A stretch of DNA of 64,000 nucleotides from UBA5972 sp964567685 (GCA_964567685.1 CAZMNO010000002.1:62001-126000), one strand, 5' to 3'; numbered from the stretch's first letter, positions 17,105 to 26,408 are shown. Notes: a model not told the origin generated them from the letters alone. Program-made: numbers and translations.

Positions 17105-18163
17105 ATGATCAAGACACCATATCTGTTGTTTCTCGGTGACGCACCGGATGCGCTGGCTGCGAAAGTGGCGCAAGGCATCAAGGACTGGCGACCGGATGTT
17201 TCGGTCGGGCAATACCGGATGGAAGGCTGCAACGCCGATATGGGCCTGACCGACATGACACTGGCCGAAGCCAAAGCGGCGGGCGCAAAGACGCTGGTGA
17301 TCGGGGTGGCCAACCGTGGCGGTGTCATCAGCCAAGCCTGGAAAAAGGTGCTGGTTCAGGCGCTGGAAGAGGGATTTGATATCGCCAGCGGCTTGCACAA
17401 CCTGTTGCGCGACGAGCCGGAACTGGCCGCGGTGGCCAAGGCCTGCGGCCGCGAGTTGCACGACGTGCGCATTCCCGAAGTCGAGTACCCGATTGCCAAC
17501 GGGCGCCGCCGGACCGGCAAGCGCTGTCTGGCAGTCGGCACCGATTGCTCGGTCGGCAAGATGTATACCGCCATCGCGATGGAGCGCGAAATGCGCGAGC
17601 GTGGCATGAAGGCCGATTTCCGCGCCACCGGTCAGACCGGCATCCTGATCACCGGTGACGGGGTGCCGCTGGATGCGGTTATCGCCGATTTCATGGCGGG
17701 TGCCGTGGAATATATCACGCCTGACAATGACGAGGATCACTGGGACCTGATCGAAGGGCAGGGGTCGCTGTTTCATGTCTCCTATTCCGGGGTCACCATG
17801 GCACTGGTGCATGGCGGGCAGCCCGATGCGCTGATCCTCTGCCATGAGCCGACGCGGGCGCATATGCGCGGTTTGCCGGATTATCAGCAGCCCAGTCTGC
17901 AAAAGCTGCGCGATACGGCGCTGACGCTGGCGCGTGTTGGCAACCCGGAATGTCAGGCCGTGGCCATTTCGGTCAACACCCAGCACCTGTCAGAAGCCGA
18001 GGCGCTGACTTATCTGGCTGGTGTCGAGGCGGAAATGGGTTTGCCGGCGGTCGATCCGTTCCGCCAAGGTGCCAGTCGTCTGGTGGATGCACTCGACGGG
18101 ATCAAGGGGCGTGGGGCTGCGGTGGCTGTTGCCCATGATCCGGCGATTGTGCCAGACGCCTGA
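17105..18163 (+). CDS. dgcN: D-glutamate N-acetyltransferase DgcN (DUF1611)
   Basis: The 352-residue protein matches the DUF1611 family, with an N-terminal domain of about 125 residues and a C-terminal P-loop NTPase-like domain whose GTDCSVGK is at residues 145-152, followed by FRATGQTGILITGDGVPLD. DgcN is reported to acetylate D-glutamate, and DgcA then epimerises the product to N-acetyl-L-glutamate; I rely on memory of that work. The gene is followed by dgcA (67-nt gap) and a D-amino acid aminotransferase, which supports a D-glutamate use role. A GGGGGAGG ribosome-binding site precedes the start. Confidence 0.85.
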   Translation: MIKTPYLLFLGDAPDALAAKVAQGIKDWRPDVSVGQYRMEGCNADMGLTDMTLAEAKAAGAKTLVIGVANRGGVISQAWKKVLVQALEEGFDIASGLHNLLRDEPELAAVAKACGRELHDVRIPEVEYPIANGRRRTGKRCLAVGTDCSVGKMYTAIAMEREMRERGMKADFRATGQTGILITGDGVPLDAVIADFMAGAVEYITPDNDEDHWDLIEGQGSLFHVSYSGVTMALVHGGQPDALILCHEPTRAHMRGLPDYQQPSLQKLRDTALTLARVGNPECQAVAISVNTQHLSEAEALTYLAGVEAEMGLPAVDPFRQGASRLVDALDGIKGRGAAVAVAHDPAIVPDA

Positions 18164-18190
18164 GGGTGTGAAAGAGACTCCATGCGCGCC

Positions 18191-18222
18191 GCGCGGGGAG
18201 TATTTTGACCAAAAAGAAGAGG
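18191..18222 (+). repeat. Short dispersed repeat, copy 2
   Basis: GGGGAGTATTTTGACCAAAA followed by AGAAGAGG fills most of the gap between dgcN and dgcA, ending 9 nt before the dgcA start. It matches copy 1 (14317-14351) with small indels and the reverse copy at 42273-42302. The GAGG end may serve as the dgcA ribosome-binding site. Confidence 0.6.
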
Positions 18223-18230
18223 CGGGTGCG

Positions 18231-19199
18231 ATGAAGCTGACCGTAACGCGGGATGTTTTCCGGCTGGCACAGGTGTTTACAATCGCCCGCGGCTCTCGGA
18301 CCGAGGCGCAGGTGCTGACCGTAACCATCGAAGACGACGGTCATGTCGGGCGCGGCGAATGTGTGCCCTATGCGCGTTATGGCGAGACACTGGATTCGGT
18401 TACTGCGCAGATTGAAGGGCTGAGACTGCCGATAGACCGCGCCGCTTTGCAGGCGGCATTGCCGGCCGGGGCCGCCCGCAACGCTGTCGATTGCGCGCTT
18501 TGGGATCTGGCGGCGAAAAAGGCGGGTAAACCGGTTTGGCAGCTTGCCGGCCTTCCTGCCCCCGCGCCCGAGATTACAGCTTTCACCCTGTCGCTGGATA
18601 CGCCTGGGAAGATGCGAGCGCAGGCCGCGGAAAACGCGCATCGTCCGTTGCTGAAAACCAAGCTCGGCGGCGGGGAAGAGGATATCGCCCGGATCAGAGC
18701 GGTGCGCGAGGGCGCACCGGATGCGCGCATCATCGTCGATGCCAACGAAGGCTGGACGCCTGATCTATATGAGACTCTGGCTCCTGTGCTGGTGTCACTG
18801 GGTGTTGAAATGGTCGAACAGCCGTTTCCCGCCGGTGAGGATGATGCGCTGCTTGACCTGAAAAGGGTGCTGCCGGTCTGTGCCGATGAAAGCTGCCATG
18901 ACCGCGCCAGCCTGCCCGCGCTGAAAGGCAGATATGACATCGTCAATATCAAGCTCGACAAGACCGGCGGCCTGACCGAGGCGCTTGTGCTGAGGACCGC
19001 GGCTCTGGCAGATGGCTACAAGGTGATGGTCGGTTGCATGGTAGGATCATCGCTGGCGATGGCCCCGGCGCTGCTGGTAGCCCGGGGTGCGGCCTATACG
19101 GACCTTGACGGGCCGCTTCTGTTGGCCGAAGACCGGGATCCGGCGCTATCGTTTGACGCCAAAGGGGTTCACCCGGCGCCACGCGCGCTTTGGGGTTAA
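18231..19199 (+). CDS. dgcA: N-acetyl-D-glutamate racemase DgcA (enolase superfamily)
   Basis: A muconate-lactonizing-subgroup enolase-superfamily enzyme of 322 residues. The acid/base Lys lies in LLKTKLGG, and metal ligands in IIVDANEGW, MVEQPF and CADESCHD; the second catalytic Lys is in NIKLDKTGG. This pattern fits dipeptide epimerases and DgcA. Placement between dgcN and a D-amino acid aminotransferase favours N-acetyl-D-glutamate as substrate; L-Ala-D/L-Glu epimerase is the alternative. The long open frame upstream of 18231 has no ribosome-binding site, so the start is set at 18231 after GAAGAGG. Confidence 0.85.
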   Translation: MKLTVTRDVFRLAQVFTIARGSRTEAQVLTVTIEDDGHVGRGECVPYARYGETLDSVTAQIEGLRLPIDRAALQAALPAGAARNAVDCALWDLAAKKAGKPVWQLAGLPAPAPEITAFTLSLDTPGKMRAQAAENAHRPLLKTKLGGGEEDIARIRAVREGAPDARIIVDANEGWTPDLYETLAPVLVSLGVEMVEQPFPAGEDDALLDLKRVLPVCADESCHDRASLPALKGRYDIVNIKLDKTGGLTEALVLRTAALADGYKVMVGCMVGSSLAMAPALLVARGAAYTDLDGPLLLAEDRDPALSFDAKGVHPAPRALWG

Positions 19200-19217
19200 G
19201 AAAAAGGGAAGAAAATC

Positions 19218-20081
19218 ATGGGTCGAACAGTTTATGTGAACGGAGAATACCTGCCGGAAGAAGAGGCGAAGGTCTCGATTTTCGATCGTGGTTTCCTGAT
19301 GGCCGATGGCGTTTACGAAGTAACTTCGGTTCTTGACGGCAAACTGGTGGATTTTGACGGCCACGCCGTGCGGCTGGCCCGATCGCTGAGCGAGCTTGAT
19401 ATGGGCAATCCCATCGACAAGGACGAGTTGCTGGAGATTCACCGCGAATTGGTGCGCCTCAATGACGTGGTCGATGGCGGGGTTTACCTTCAGATCACCC
19501 GCGGTGCGCCGGGCGATCGTGATTTCGTTTTCCCGGATCCCGAGGAGACCGCGCAGACCGTGGTTCTGTTCACCCAGTCCAAACCGGGGCTGGCCGATAG
19601 CCCGCAGGCCAAAACCGGGATCAAGGTGATTTCCATCGACGATATCCGCTGGGGCCGCCGGGATATCAAGACGGTGCAACTGCTCTATCCCTCAATGGGC
19701 AAGATGATGGCGAAAGCCGCAGCCTGTGATGACGCCTGGCTTGTTGAAGATGGGGCGGTGACCGAGGGCACCTCGAACAACGCCTATATCGTCAAGGGCG
19801 GCAGGATCATCACCCGTGATCTGTCGACCGATATCCTCCACGGGATCACCCGCGCCGCCGTGCTGCGCTTTGCCCGCGAGGCACAGATGGAGGTCGAGGA
19901 GCGGGCCTTTACCATTGCCGAGGCGCAAGGGGCGGACGAAGCGTTCATCACCTCGGCCTCGACTTTCGTGATGCCGGTGGTGGAAATCGACGGTGAGCCG
20001 GTCGGTGATGGCAAGGTCGGATCGGTAGCGACACGCCTGCGCGAGATTTATCTGGAGGAAAGCCGAAAGGCGGCGGTCTGA
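19218..20081 (+). CDS. dat: D-amino-acid transaminase
   Basis: A fold-type IV PLP enzyme (287 residues) that interconverts D-amino acids such as D-alanine and D-glutamate with 2-oxoacids. It shows VSIFDRGFLMADGVYEV near residue 20, the Schiff-base Lys in RRDIKTVQLLYPSMG, and the AVTEGTSNNAYIV loop with the PLP-contacting Glu. Branched-chain aminotransferases share the fold, but the D-specific RGFLMADGVYEV pattern favours Dat. An AAAGGGAAG ribosome-binding site lies upstream. It completes the dgcN-dgcA-dat module. Confidence 0.88.
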   Translation: MGRTVYVNGEYLPEEEAKVSIFDRGFLMADGVYEVTSVLDGKLVDFDGHAVRLARSLSELDMGNPIDKDELLEIHRELVRLNDVVDGGVYLQITRGAPGDRDFVFPDPEETAQTVVLFTQSKPGLADSPQAKTGIKVISIDDIRWGRRDIKTVQLLYPSMGKMMAKAAACDDAWLVEDGAVTEGTSNNAYIVKGGRIITRDLSTDILHGITRAAVLRFAREAQMEVEERAFTIAEAQGADEAFITSASTFVMPVVEIDGEPVGDGKVGSVATRLREIYLEESRKAAV

Positions 20082-20153
20082 TCAGTACTCCGGTCACCCT
20101 ACACGAGGTTGATACTGCCGCCAGCCTGGACTTCCCGCCGAGCCTGCAACGCC

Positions 20154-20957
20154 TTACCCGTCAAACCGGTAGCTTGAAGAGGTTACGCCGCCAAACACAC
20201 CCGTTTCATGGCAGATGCGGGTGGCCGTTGCCCCTTCGGCTGCGCCGAGCGCGCTGAACAGGGGTACAAGGTGATCCTCCTCAGGGTGGCAGATCCGGGC
20301 GAAGGGCGCAGACTCCCAATCGATCAGCGCCGCTGTCCGTTATTCTGCCGAAGGGTTGGCAAGCGTTTCTGACAGCCAGTTGTCAAAGGCTGTCGAGGAT
20401 TCCTTCGCCGCCGGGCCAAACAGACGCAGGTTGTGATAGCTGAGGCCGGAGCCGACGATCAGCACGCCTTCGCGGCGCAACGGTGCCAGCGCTCGCCCGA
20501 TGCGAAAATGCTGTGTCGGATCATAGTTTTTACGGATGGATACCTGAAATACAGGCACATCCGCATCGGGATACATCAATGCCAGCGGCACGAAGGTTCC
20601 GTGATCAAAGCCCCTTTTGTCGTCCTGATGGACGGAAAACCCGGCTGCGGCAATCAATTCGGTGGCCCGTTCCGCCAGCAATGGCGCACCGGGGGCAGGG
20701 TAGTCAATCTCGTAAGTATGGGGCGGAAAGTTGTAGTAATCATAGAGCATCGGCGGATGGGCCGCGCGCATCACGGAAACATCAGGCGTTTCCCAATGAC
20801 CTGAAATGACGAGGACAGCCTTTGGTGTTTCCGGAAGCTCCGAGGGGATGCGGGTGAGCGCGGTCTCAAGCAGGGCTGACTCCTGACGCCGTTCTTCCAT
20901 CCACGGCCAGGGCCCGCCGCCATGTGACAGGAAATATGTGGGCATCAATTGGGTCAT
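20154..20957 (-). pseudogene. DODA-type extradiol dioxygenase (LigB/YgiD family), interrupted by in-frame TAA
   Basis: From ATG 20957 the frame encodes a LigB-type class III extradiol dioxygenase with the metal-binding His in FLSHGGGP, SGHWET and GFDHGTF. A TAA at 20342-20340 ends the frame after NPSAE. Reading through in the same frame, 61 further codons continue the family sequence, including ICHPEEDHLVPL, a conserved His-containing motif, and end at TAA 20156-20154. A single base change could restore a normal length of about 267 residues. The shortened product lacks the HPxxxHLxPL region and is probably inactive. Intact homologues convert protocatechuate- or DOPA-like catechols. Confidence 0.82.
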
Positions 20958-21262
20958 AGTCGGTTCCTTGTCTTGAGGCGTTGTCCGCCTACTTAGACAC
21001 CAGGATGCCGCACGAAAAGACCGTGTACCACACAGCTTCTGTGCAGAAATGCACAATGTCTCCGTGGTCAATCTGCGTATTGGCGCATTGCCTGCGCCTT
21101 CGCCCGCCGTTTTCAAATCGGACACGCGCGGAAACCGGGTCGGTAACGGCGGGCGGTACTGCCCAACCTGGGAATTAATGCTGATGGGGCGATTTGCCGT
21201 TTTCAGGCTAGACCTCAGCGCAAAACGCCAGTCCTCTGTCTGAAATGACAGGGGAAATCGCC
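20958..21262. promoter_or_regulatory. Divergent 305-nt intergenic region with a TGTGCA/TGCACA palindrome
   Basis: The region separates the broken dioxygenase gene (minus) from the CoA transferase gene (plus) and must carry both promoters. A 16-bp palindrome, TGTGCAGAAATGCACA, sits at 21040-21055, 83 nt upstream of the dioxygenase start. LysR-type sites with a T-N11-A core are common near such genes, and this element has the size, but no regulator gene adjoins it. Nothing else was identified. Confidence 0.4.
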
Positions 21263-22474
21263 ATGCAACCGTTCGAAGGTATCCGCGTTCTTGACCTCAC
21301 CCATGTGCTGGCGGGGCCGTTTTGCGCCTATCAGTTGGCCACCCTTGGCGCGGATGTGATCAAGATCGAGCCTCCGGGTGAGCCGGACATGATGCGCGAC
21401 GAAGGCACGTCTCCTGAACTCAACGAAGCCCTGACAGGCACGGGGTTCATGCCGCAGGCGGCGGGGAAACGCTCGCTGGTGCTGGATCTGAAATCTGAAG
21501 ACGGGCGCGAGGTCTTTCTGAAACTGGTCGCAACCGCCGATGTGGTAGTGCAGAACTACGCCGGTGATGCGCTGGACCGGCTGGGGCTGGGATATGATGA
21601 TCTAGCGGCGGTGAAACCGGACCTCATTCATTGTTCGATGACCGGTTACGGGCGCACCGGGCCGAAGGCCGGGCATCCGGCTTATGATCTGGTCATTCAG
21701 GCCTATACCGGGCTGATGTATGCCAATGGCTGGGGCGATGACGGAGACCGCCCTTTGAGGGTTGGCCCGCCCGTGGTCGATTATGGCACCGGCATGCAGG
21801 CGGCCTTTGCAGTGTCAGCTGCGCTTTACCAGCGCGAACGTACAGGCAAAGGCCAGCAGATCGACTTGGCGATGGCCGATGCGGCACTGATGCTGATGAC
21901 CGCACATGTCACCCATACGGTGGCAACCGGTCAGTCGCTGCCCGCTTATGGGAACGAAAACACCGGTCGCCCGTCAAACAACGCCTATCTGACAACGGAT
22001 GGCTGGATTGTGGTTGCCGCTTATACGCCGAAGCAATTTGCCAGTTTCATGCGGGTTCTGGGTTTGGATGACCGTGCCGATGAAATCCTGTCGACGCCCA
22101 AATCGGAGCACTCTCAAAATCAGGTAGAGGATCGCCGGAATATAGCCAGGGTGCTGGCAACAAGACCGGCTGCTGAATGGGAGGAACTGCTGAACGCAGC
22201 CCACATCCCGGCAGCCCGTGCCCGGCGGATGGAGGAAACGCTGGCAGAGGCGCAGATCGCATCGCGTCAGATCCTACAGTCTTACGGAGAAAGTCTGGCT
22301 AGCGATGCCCCGGATCGCCTGCCAACAGCAGCCTTTTCATTTGCACACGGGGGGCCGGATCTGGCGGGTCCACCGCCGGGATTTGGGGCGCAGACAACTG
22401 AAATCCTGAAAGAACTGGGGATATCCGACGAGGAGATTTCAAGGCTGACTGTTTCTGGCATTTGCGTCGCATGA
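21263..22474 (+). CDS. CaiB/BaiF family class III CoA transferase
   Basis: A 403-residue formyl-CoA transferase/racemase-like enzyme. The opening FEGIRVLDLTHVLAGPFC is characteristic, and the catalytic Asp of class III CoA transferases is Asp142 in HPAYDLVIQA. MTGYGRTGP and GNENTGRPSNN are also family motifs. It moves CoA between carboxylic acids, or racemises alpha-methyl acyl-CoAs. Start 21263 has AGGGGAA 6 nt upstream; an upstream ATG at 21245 lacks one. It is a single gene. The substrate cannot be read from sequence. Confidence 0.9.
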   Translation: MQPFEGIRVLDLTHVLAGPFCAYQLATLGADVIKIEPPGEPDMMRDEGTSPELNEALTGTGFMPQAAGKRSLVLDLKSEDGREVFLKLVATADVVVQNYAGDALDRLGLGYDDLAAVKPDLIHCSMTGYGRTGPKAGHPAYDLVIQAYTGLMYANGWGDDGDRPLRVGPPVVDYGTGMQAAFAVSAALYQRERTGKGQQIDLAMADAALMLMTAHVTHTVATGQSLPAYGNENTGRPSNNAYLTTDGWIVVAAYTPKQFASFMRVLGLDDRADEILSTPKSEHSQNQVEDRRNIARVLATRPAAEWEELLNAAHIPAARARRMEETLAEAQIASRQILQSYGESLASDAPDRLPTAAFSFAHGGPDLAGPPPGFGAQTTEILKELGISDEEISRLTVSGICVA

Positions 22475-22615
22475 GGTCGGTGCGGCAAGATGCATACCAT
22501 CGGGCTTACGTTGCCTCTGGGAAACAACTAGAGGAATATTGACTGTTCAGAATTGCATTGGCCCTATGAAGTGAGCTAAGTCTCCAACAGGTGTTTCTAT
22601 GGAGGGTTAAGTGCG

Positions 22616-23113
22616 ATGCTAAGGAATCTTATCAGAATTGCAGATCTGGTTCTTGCAGCGGCTTTGCCTTTCACGGCTTCCGCACAGGATCGGTTCAACG
22701 GGTTTTACACCGGCTTCCTCGGTGGCGGATGGACGGATTCAAGTCAGGCTGGTGCCACTCAGGGTATCATTCTGGGTTACGACCGGGCAACCGGTGCATC
22801 ATCTGCCGGTTTTGTTTACGGTGGCCAGATTTATTTCGGCCATTACACCGAAAGCGGATCAGGATCGTGGCACGATATGTACGCGCGTGCGCGTTTCGGC
22901 TGGGCGGCATCGCAAGCGCTTCTGCTTTATGGCTTCGTTGCTTTCGGGCAAGATGATGGCTTCAACACTATCCAGTATGGCATCGGTACGGAATATGGTC
23001 TTGATTTTGGCAGCGCAGGTCTTGGCGCTGTTGTTGAAGTGGGCAACGGTGGCAATGCCGATGGCAGTAGCAGCTGGCAGATATGGTATCTTGGCCTGAT
23101 AAAACGCTTTTGA
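22616..23113 (+). CDS. Putative outer-membrane beta-barrel protein
   Basis: The 165-residue product begins with a signal peptide (LIRIADLVLAAALPFTASA, likely cleaved before QDRF). The mature part alternates polar and aromatic residues in beta strands with glycine-rich turns, and ends in an aromatic C-terminus, WYLGLIKRF, the sorting signal of outer-membrane barrels. The size suits an 8-stranded barrel. I do not recognise a named family. It stands alone, with a GGAGGG element before the start, and an inverted neighbour downstream. Confidence 0.72.
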   Translation: MLRNLIRIADLVLAAALPFTASAQDRFNGFYTGFLGGGWTDSSQAGATQGIILGYDRATGASSAGFVYGGQIYFGHYTESGSGSWHDMYARARFGWAASQALLLYGFVAFGQDDGFNTIQYGIGTEYGLDFGSAGLGAVVEVGNGGNADGSSSWQIWYLGLIKRF

Positions 23114-23239
23114 TCAGTAGCTGACCAGATTTTCGGCGTGAAGTGAAGATATCCGTGGTCGGGCGAAAGAAGCAATAGACCGCGGGTTTCTGCGATTCAG
23201 TATCTGCTGGTTAAGTAGGGACGGTGACACAAAGGTCGG

Positions 23240-23560
23240 TCAGTCTTTGCCAGACTCGCCGACATTCTCCCGATACGCCACCTCAAAGTCAGCCTGTTTC
23301 TCAGCACTTGCATCAGTTTGGAACTTCTCTTTCCACTCGGCCGTTGACATGCCGTAAAACGCCAGCCGTCCTTCTTCCTTGTCCATCGCAATCCCCCGCT
23401 CATTAGCGGCTTCCTGATACCAGCGGCTGATGCAGTTGCGGCAGAACCCGGCAAGGTTCATCATGTCGATATTCTGCACATCGGTCCGTTTTTCCATCAG
23501 ATGTTCGCGCAGGGTGCGAAAGGCGGCGGCTTGAATTTCGATCTCGGTCTGCTTGTCCAT
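23240..23560 (-). CDS. DUF1244 domain-containing protein
   Basis: A 106-residue protein with the DUF1244 core AFRTLREHLMEKRTDVQNIDMMNLAGFCRNCISRWY, including the conserved CRNC pair. The family is widespread in proteobacteria and its function is unknown; the CxxC suggests metal or redox chemistry. The start at 23560 has AAGGAGC upstream; the longer frame is not supported. It lies 10 nt after the N-formylglutamate amidohydrolase gene on the same strand, so the two are probably co-transcribed. Confidence 0.85.
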   Translation of the reverse strand: MDKQTEIEIQAAAFRTLREHLMEKRTDVQNIDMMNLAGFCRNCISRWYQEAANERGIAMDKEEGRLAFYGMSTAEWKEKFQTDASAEKQADFEVAYRENVGESGKD

Positions 23561-23570
23561 TGGAGCTCCT

Positions 23571-24317
23571 TTAAAACGGTGTTGCGGCAACCACATCGCG
23601 AATGATCGGGGCGAGGCGCTCAGCCCATTGCTTTTGATGCGCTTCCTCACGGATCAGGTCATTACGGATTTCGATCAGAATGTTCGGACGGTTCTGCGAG
23701 ATGGCGTGCCGGTCGATACTGTCACCATCCAGATGGCCACCATAAGGTTGGTTCTCGCCGATGCAAAGATCGGGTTCATTGCGCAAACTGGCCAGCATCG
23801 GGATGCCGAGCCGTTTGTCCTTGCCGTGCAGAATGCCGATATGCCAGGGGCGTCTTGGGTAACCGTTGAGTTGTGGGGTGAAGCTGTGGATTGCGATCAG
23901 CACCGGGTTTTGGCGGCTGGCCAGCAAATCAGCCATCCCAGCGTGATAGGGGTGATAGCAGTTTTCAAGCCGCCAGTTAACATCTTCAGCGCCTAGATTG
24001 CGATTGCCCGGAACGATCGTGCCGTCATAGATCTGCATGATCAGGGTCGGATCGTCCTCGCCGCGGTTCGGATCGATCACCAGCCGCGAAAAGCGCGACA
24101 GGATAACCGGGGCTTCAAGCAACGCCCCGAGATGGCGCGATACGCCATCGGTGCCGACATCATAGGCGATGTGGCGATCCATTTCCGCCGCGGTCAGGCC
24201 AAGAGAGCCATTACCGATCTCAATCGGGACGCGATTGGAGGCGTGATCGCAGGTGATCACGATCTCGTTGTCGCGGTTCTGCCCCTCGATTTCAAACGCG
24301 GCGTTGGTGTTTGTCAT
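23571..24317 (-). CDS. N-formylglutamate amidohydrolase family protein
   Basis: A 248-residue member of the N-formylglutamate amidohydrolase (HutG-type) family with TCDHASNRVP near residue 25, LSRFSRLVIDPNRG, AIHSFTPQLNG and IEIRNDLI. The enzyme hydrolyses N-formyl-L-glutamate to glutamate and formate in histidine use, but no hut genes are adjacent, so the true substrate may be another formyl or acyl amino acid. The start at 24317 has a GAGGA ribosome-binding site; upstream open frame was discarded. The D-glutamate module lies 4 kb away, which may be a metabolic link but is not an operon. Confidence 0.85.
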   Translation of the reverse strand: MTNTNAAFEIEGQNRDNEIVITCDHASNRVPIEIGNGSLGLTAAEMDRHIAYDVGTDGVSRHLGALLEAPVILSRFSRLVIDPNRGEDDPTLIMQIYDGTIVPGNRNLGAEDVNWRLENCYHPYHAGMADLLASRQNPVLIAIHSFTPQLNGYPRRPWHIGILHGKDKRLGIPMLASLRNEPDLCIGENQPYGGHLDGDSIDRHAISQNRPNILIEIRNDLIREEAHQKQWAERLAPIIRDVVAATPF

Positions 24318-24465
24318 GGATTCCTCAACTTTCAGGCTATAGATAGCGAAACTGAGGGCAGCGACAAGACGCCAGTTGCAGCTTTCGTGCAAATGACACA
24401 GACATTCGCCCGAACCGGCGCCATGTCGCACCGAAAATAAAGAAAACGGAAAACCGGGGCAGGGA

Positions 24466-25911
24466 ATGAGACGACTTCGCAATGTAAAAATCGTGGCTAC
24501 ACTGGGGCCTGCCTCGGATAACAAGGGGATGATCCGGGCGCTGTTTGAGGCCGGCGCTGATGTGTTCCGGCTCAATATGAGCCACGGAACCCATGACGAA
24601 CTGCGCCGACGTCACGCGATTATTCGTGAGATTGAACGCGAAACCGAACGTCCGATTGCCATTCTTGCGGATTTGCAGGGGCCCAAACTGCGCTGCGGTG
24701 AGTTTGCAGACGGTGCGGTCGACCTGCAGGAAAACGCGACTTTTCGGATGGACCTCAATCCGGAACCCGGCGATGAAACCCGCGTCTGCCTGCCTCATCC
24801 GGAGATTTTTGCCGCACTTGATGTCGGTGAAACTCTGTTGGTCAATGACGGCAAAATCCGTTTACGGGTCGAGGCTTGCGGCGATGATTTTGCAGATATG
24901 CGCATCGAGGTTGGTGGCGAGATTTCAAACCGCAAAGGCGTGAATGTCCCCGATGTGATCCTGCCGCTTGCGGCCCTGTCTGAAAAAGACCGCGCGGATC
25001 TTGAGTTTGCCTGCCAGCTGGGCGTTGACTGGCTTGCTCTGTCTTTCGTTCAGCGGCGCGAGGACGTTGAAGAAGCGCGCAAACTGGCCGAAGGGCGCGC
25101 CGCAATTCTGTCCAAGATCGAAAAACCGGCGGCGGTCAAGGCTTTCGCGGAAATTCTTGATGCCTCAGACGGGATCATGGTGGCGCGCGGTGATCTGGGG
25201 GTCGAGTTGCCCGTTCAGAATGTTCCACCGATTCAGAAACGCCTGGTGCGGGCGTGCCGCAATGTCGGCAAGCCGGTCATCGTGGCGACCCAGATGATGG
25301 AAAGCATGATTGCGGCCCCGGTGCCCACTCGCGCCGAAGTTTCCGATGTGGCCACGGCGATTTACGAAGGTGCCGACGCGGTGATGTTGTCAGCGGAATC
25401 CGCAGCCGGTGATTTCCCAGTCGAGGCTGTCACCACGATGAATGACGTTGCAATCGAGGTGGAAAGTGACCCGACCTATCGCGAGATAGTCGAGGCGTCG
25501 CGCACCGCTGCCAGCACCAGCGTGGCGGACGCAATCACGGTTGCCGCGCGCGAAATCGCCGAAACTACCGAAGTGAAAGCGATTTGCTGTTTTACCCATT
25601 CCGGAACAACGGCGCTCAAGGTTGCGCGTGAACGCCCTCGCGTGCCGATCATCGCCCTGACACCACTGACTGGCACGGCCCGACGGCTGTGCCTGTCATG
25701 GGGCATGCATTGTGTGATGACCTCGGAGGTTGGCCGGTTCAAAATGGCGGTGGTCAGTGCGACCCGGGCCGCCGAGAAATACAAGTTTGGCAGTGACAGC
25801 GAATCCGTCGTGGTGATCGCGGGCATTCCGTTCAATATGCCGGGCACGACGAATATTCTCAGGGTTTCTCCGATAGATATGCGTCTTATTGATGATTTTG
25901 AGTCAGATTGA
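24466..25911 (+). CDS. pyk: Pyruvate kinase
   Basis: Pyruvate kinase (481 residues) turns phosphoenolpyruvate and ADP into pyruvate and ATP. Clear motifs are KIVATLGPASDN, FRLNMSHG, ADLQGPKLRCG, the catalytic loop ILSKIEKPAAV, MVARGDLGVELP, the ATQMMESM and the C-terminal regulatory domain with CFTHSGTTAL. Length is normal for a type II enzyme. The gene is divergent from the N-formylglutamate amidohydrolase gene and has a small membrane-protein gene 47 nt downstream. Confidence 0.97.
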   Translation: MRRLRNVKIVATLGPASDNKGMIRALFEAGADVFRLNMSHGTHDELRRRHAIIREIERETERPIAILADLQGPKLRCGEFADGAVDLQENATFRMDLNPEPGDETRVCLPHPEIFAALDVGETLLVNDGKIRLRVEACGDDFADMRIEVGGEISNRKGVNVPDVILPLAALSEKDRADLEFACQLGVDWLALSFVQRREDVEEARKLAEGRAAILSKIEKPAAVKAFAEILDASDGIMVARGDLGVELPVQNVPPIQKRLVRACRNVGKPVIVATQMMESMIAAPVPTRAEVSDVATAIYEGADAVMLSAESAAGDFPVEAVTTMNDVAIEVESDPTYREIVEASRTAASTSVADAITVAAREIAETTEVKAICCFTHSGTTALKVARERPRVPIIALTPLTGTARRLCLSWGMHCVMTSEVGRFKMAVVSATRAAEKYKFGSDSESVVVIAGIPFNMPGTTNILRVSPIDMRLIDDFESD

Positions 25912-25958
25912 TGTCAGTGATCTGAGTGTCGCGTAACCAGTAAGAGGGAAATACAATC

Positions 25959-26195
25959 ATGAATGTTCCGGTCAGTTATGAAACACTTCTTGTCACGGGA
26001 AGTGTTCTGGCGGTCCTGTCGATGGTCGCCGTCCTCAACGCCATGATTGAGGGGCGGCGCTCACGCGTTGCAAGGTTTTCAGTGCTTGTGGCAATCGGAA
26101 TTCTGGTTCTGGCGTATCTGAGATCAGAGGACGGGATCGGCTGGCGCGATATCCCCAATGCGTTCGTGACGGTTATCGCAGGCTTTTTGAAATAG
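25959..26195 (+). CDS. Small membrane protein, 78 residues
   Basis: The product has two hydrophobic segments, residues about 8-28 and 39-55, separated by an Arg-rich loop (EGRRSRVARF), then an amphipathic tail (GWRDIPNAFVTVIAGFLK). It is a likely inner-membrane protein of unknown function. AGAGGG upstream supports ATG 25959. The gene follows pyk closely and precedes the ribosomal protein pair, so it may be transcribed with pyk. Confidence 0.6.
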   Translation: MNVPVSYETLLVTGSVLAVLSMVAVLNAMIEGRRSRVARFSVLVAIGILVLAYLRSEDGIGWRDIPNAFVTVIAGFLK

Positions 26196-26408
26196 CATCA
26201 GCGGATGCGCGGTGTCCTGGTTTCGGAAATTGAGTATTTTTGAAACAATGAAACCGGTTGTGTCAGCTCTGATATGGGCGGGCGGTTTATGTGCTTTCCG
26301 CTTGCCAAACAAAACCATGCTGCCTATACACCCCACTTCCAACGGTACGGCCGGCTGAAAGGGCTGCCGAGTCGTGCCTGATGACCATTCCTGAGTGAGG
26401 AGACGGAA

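Noticed and set aside
16979..17986. Minus-strand open frame of 335 codons over dgcN
   Set aside because: It is antisense to a well-supported gene and composition is that of a shadow frame.
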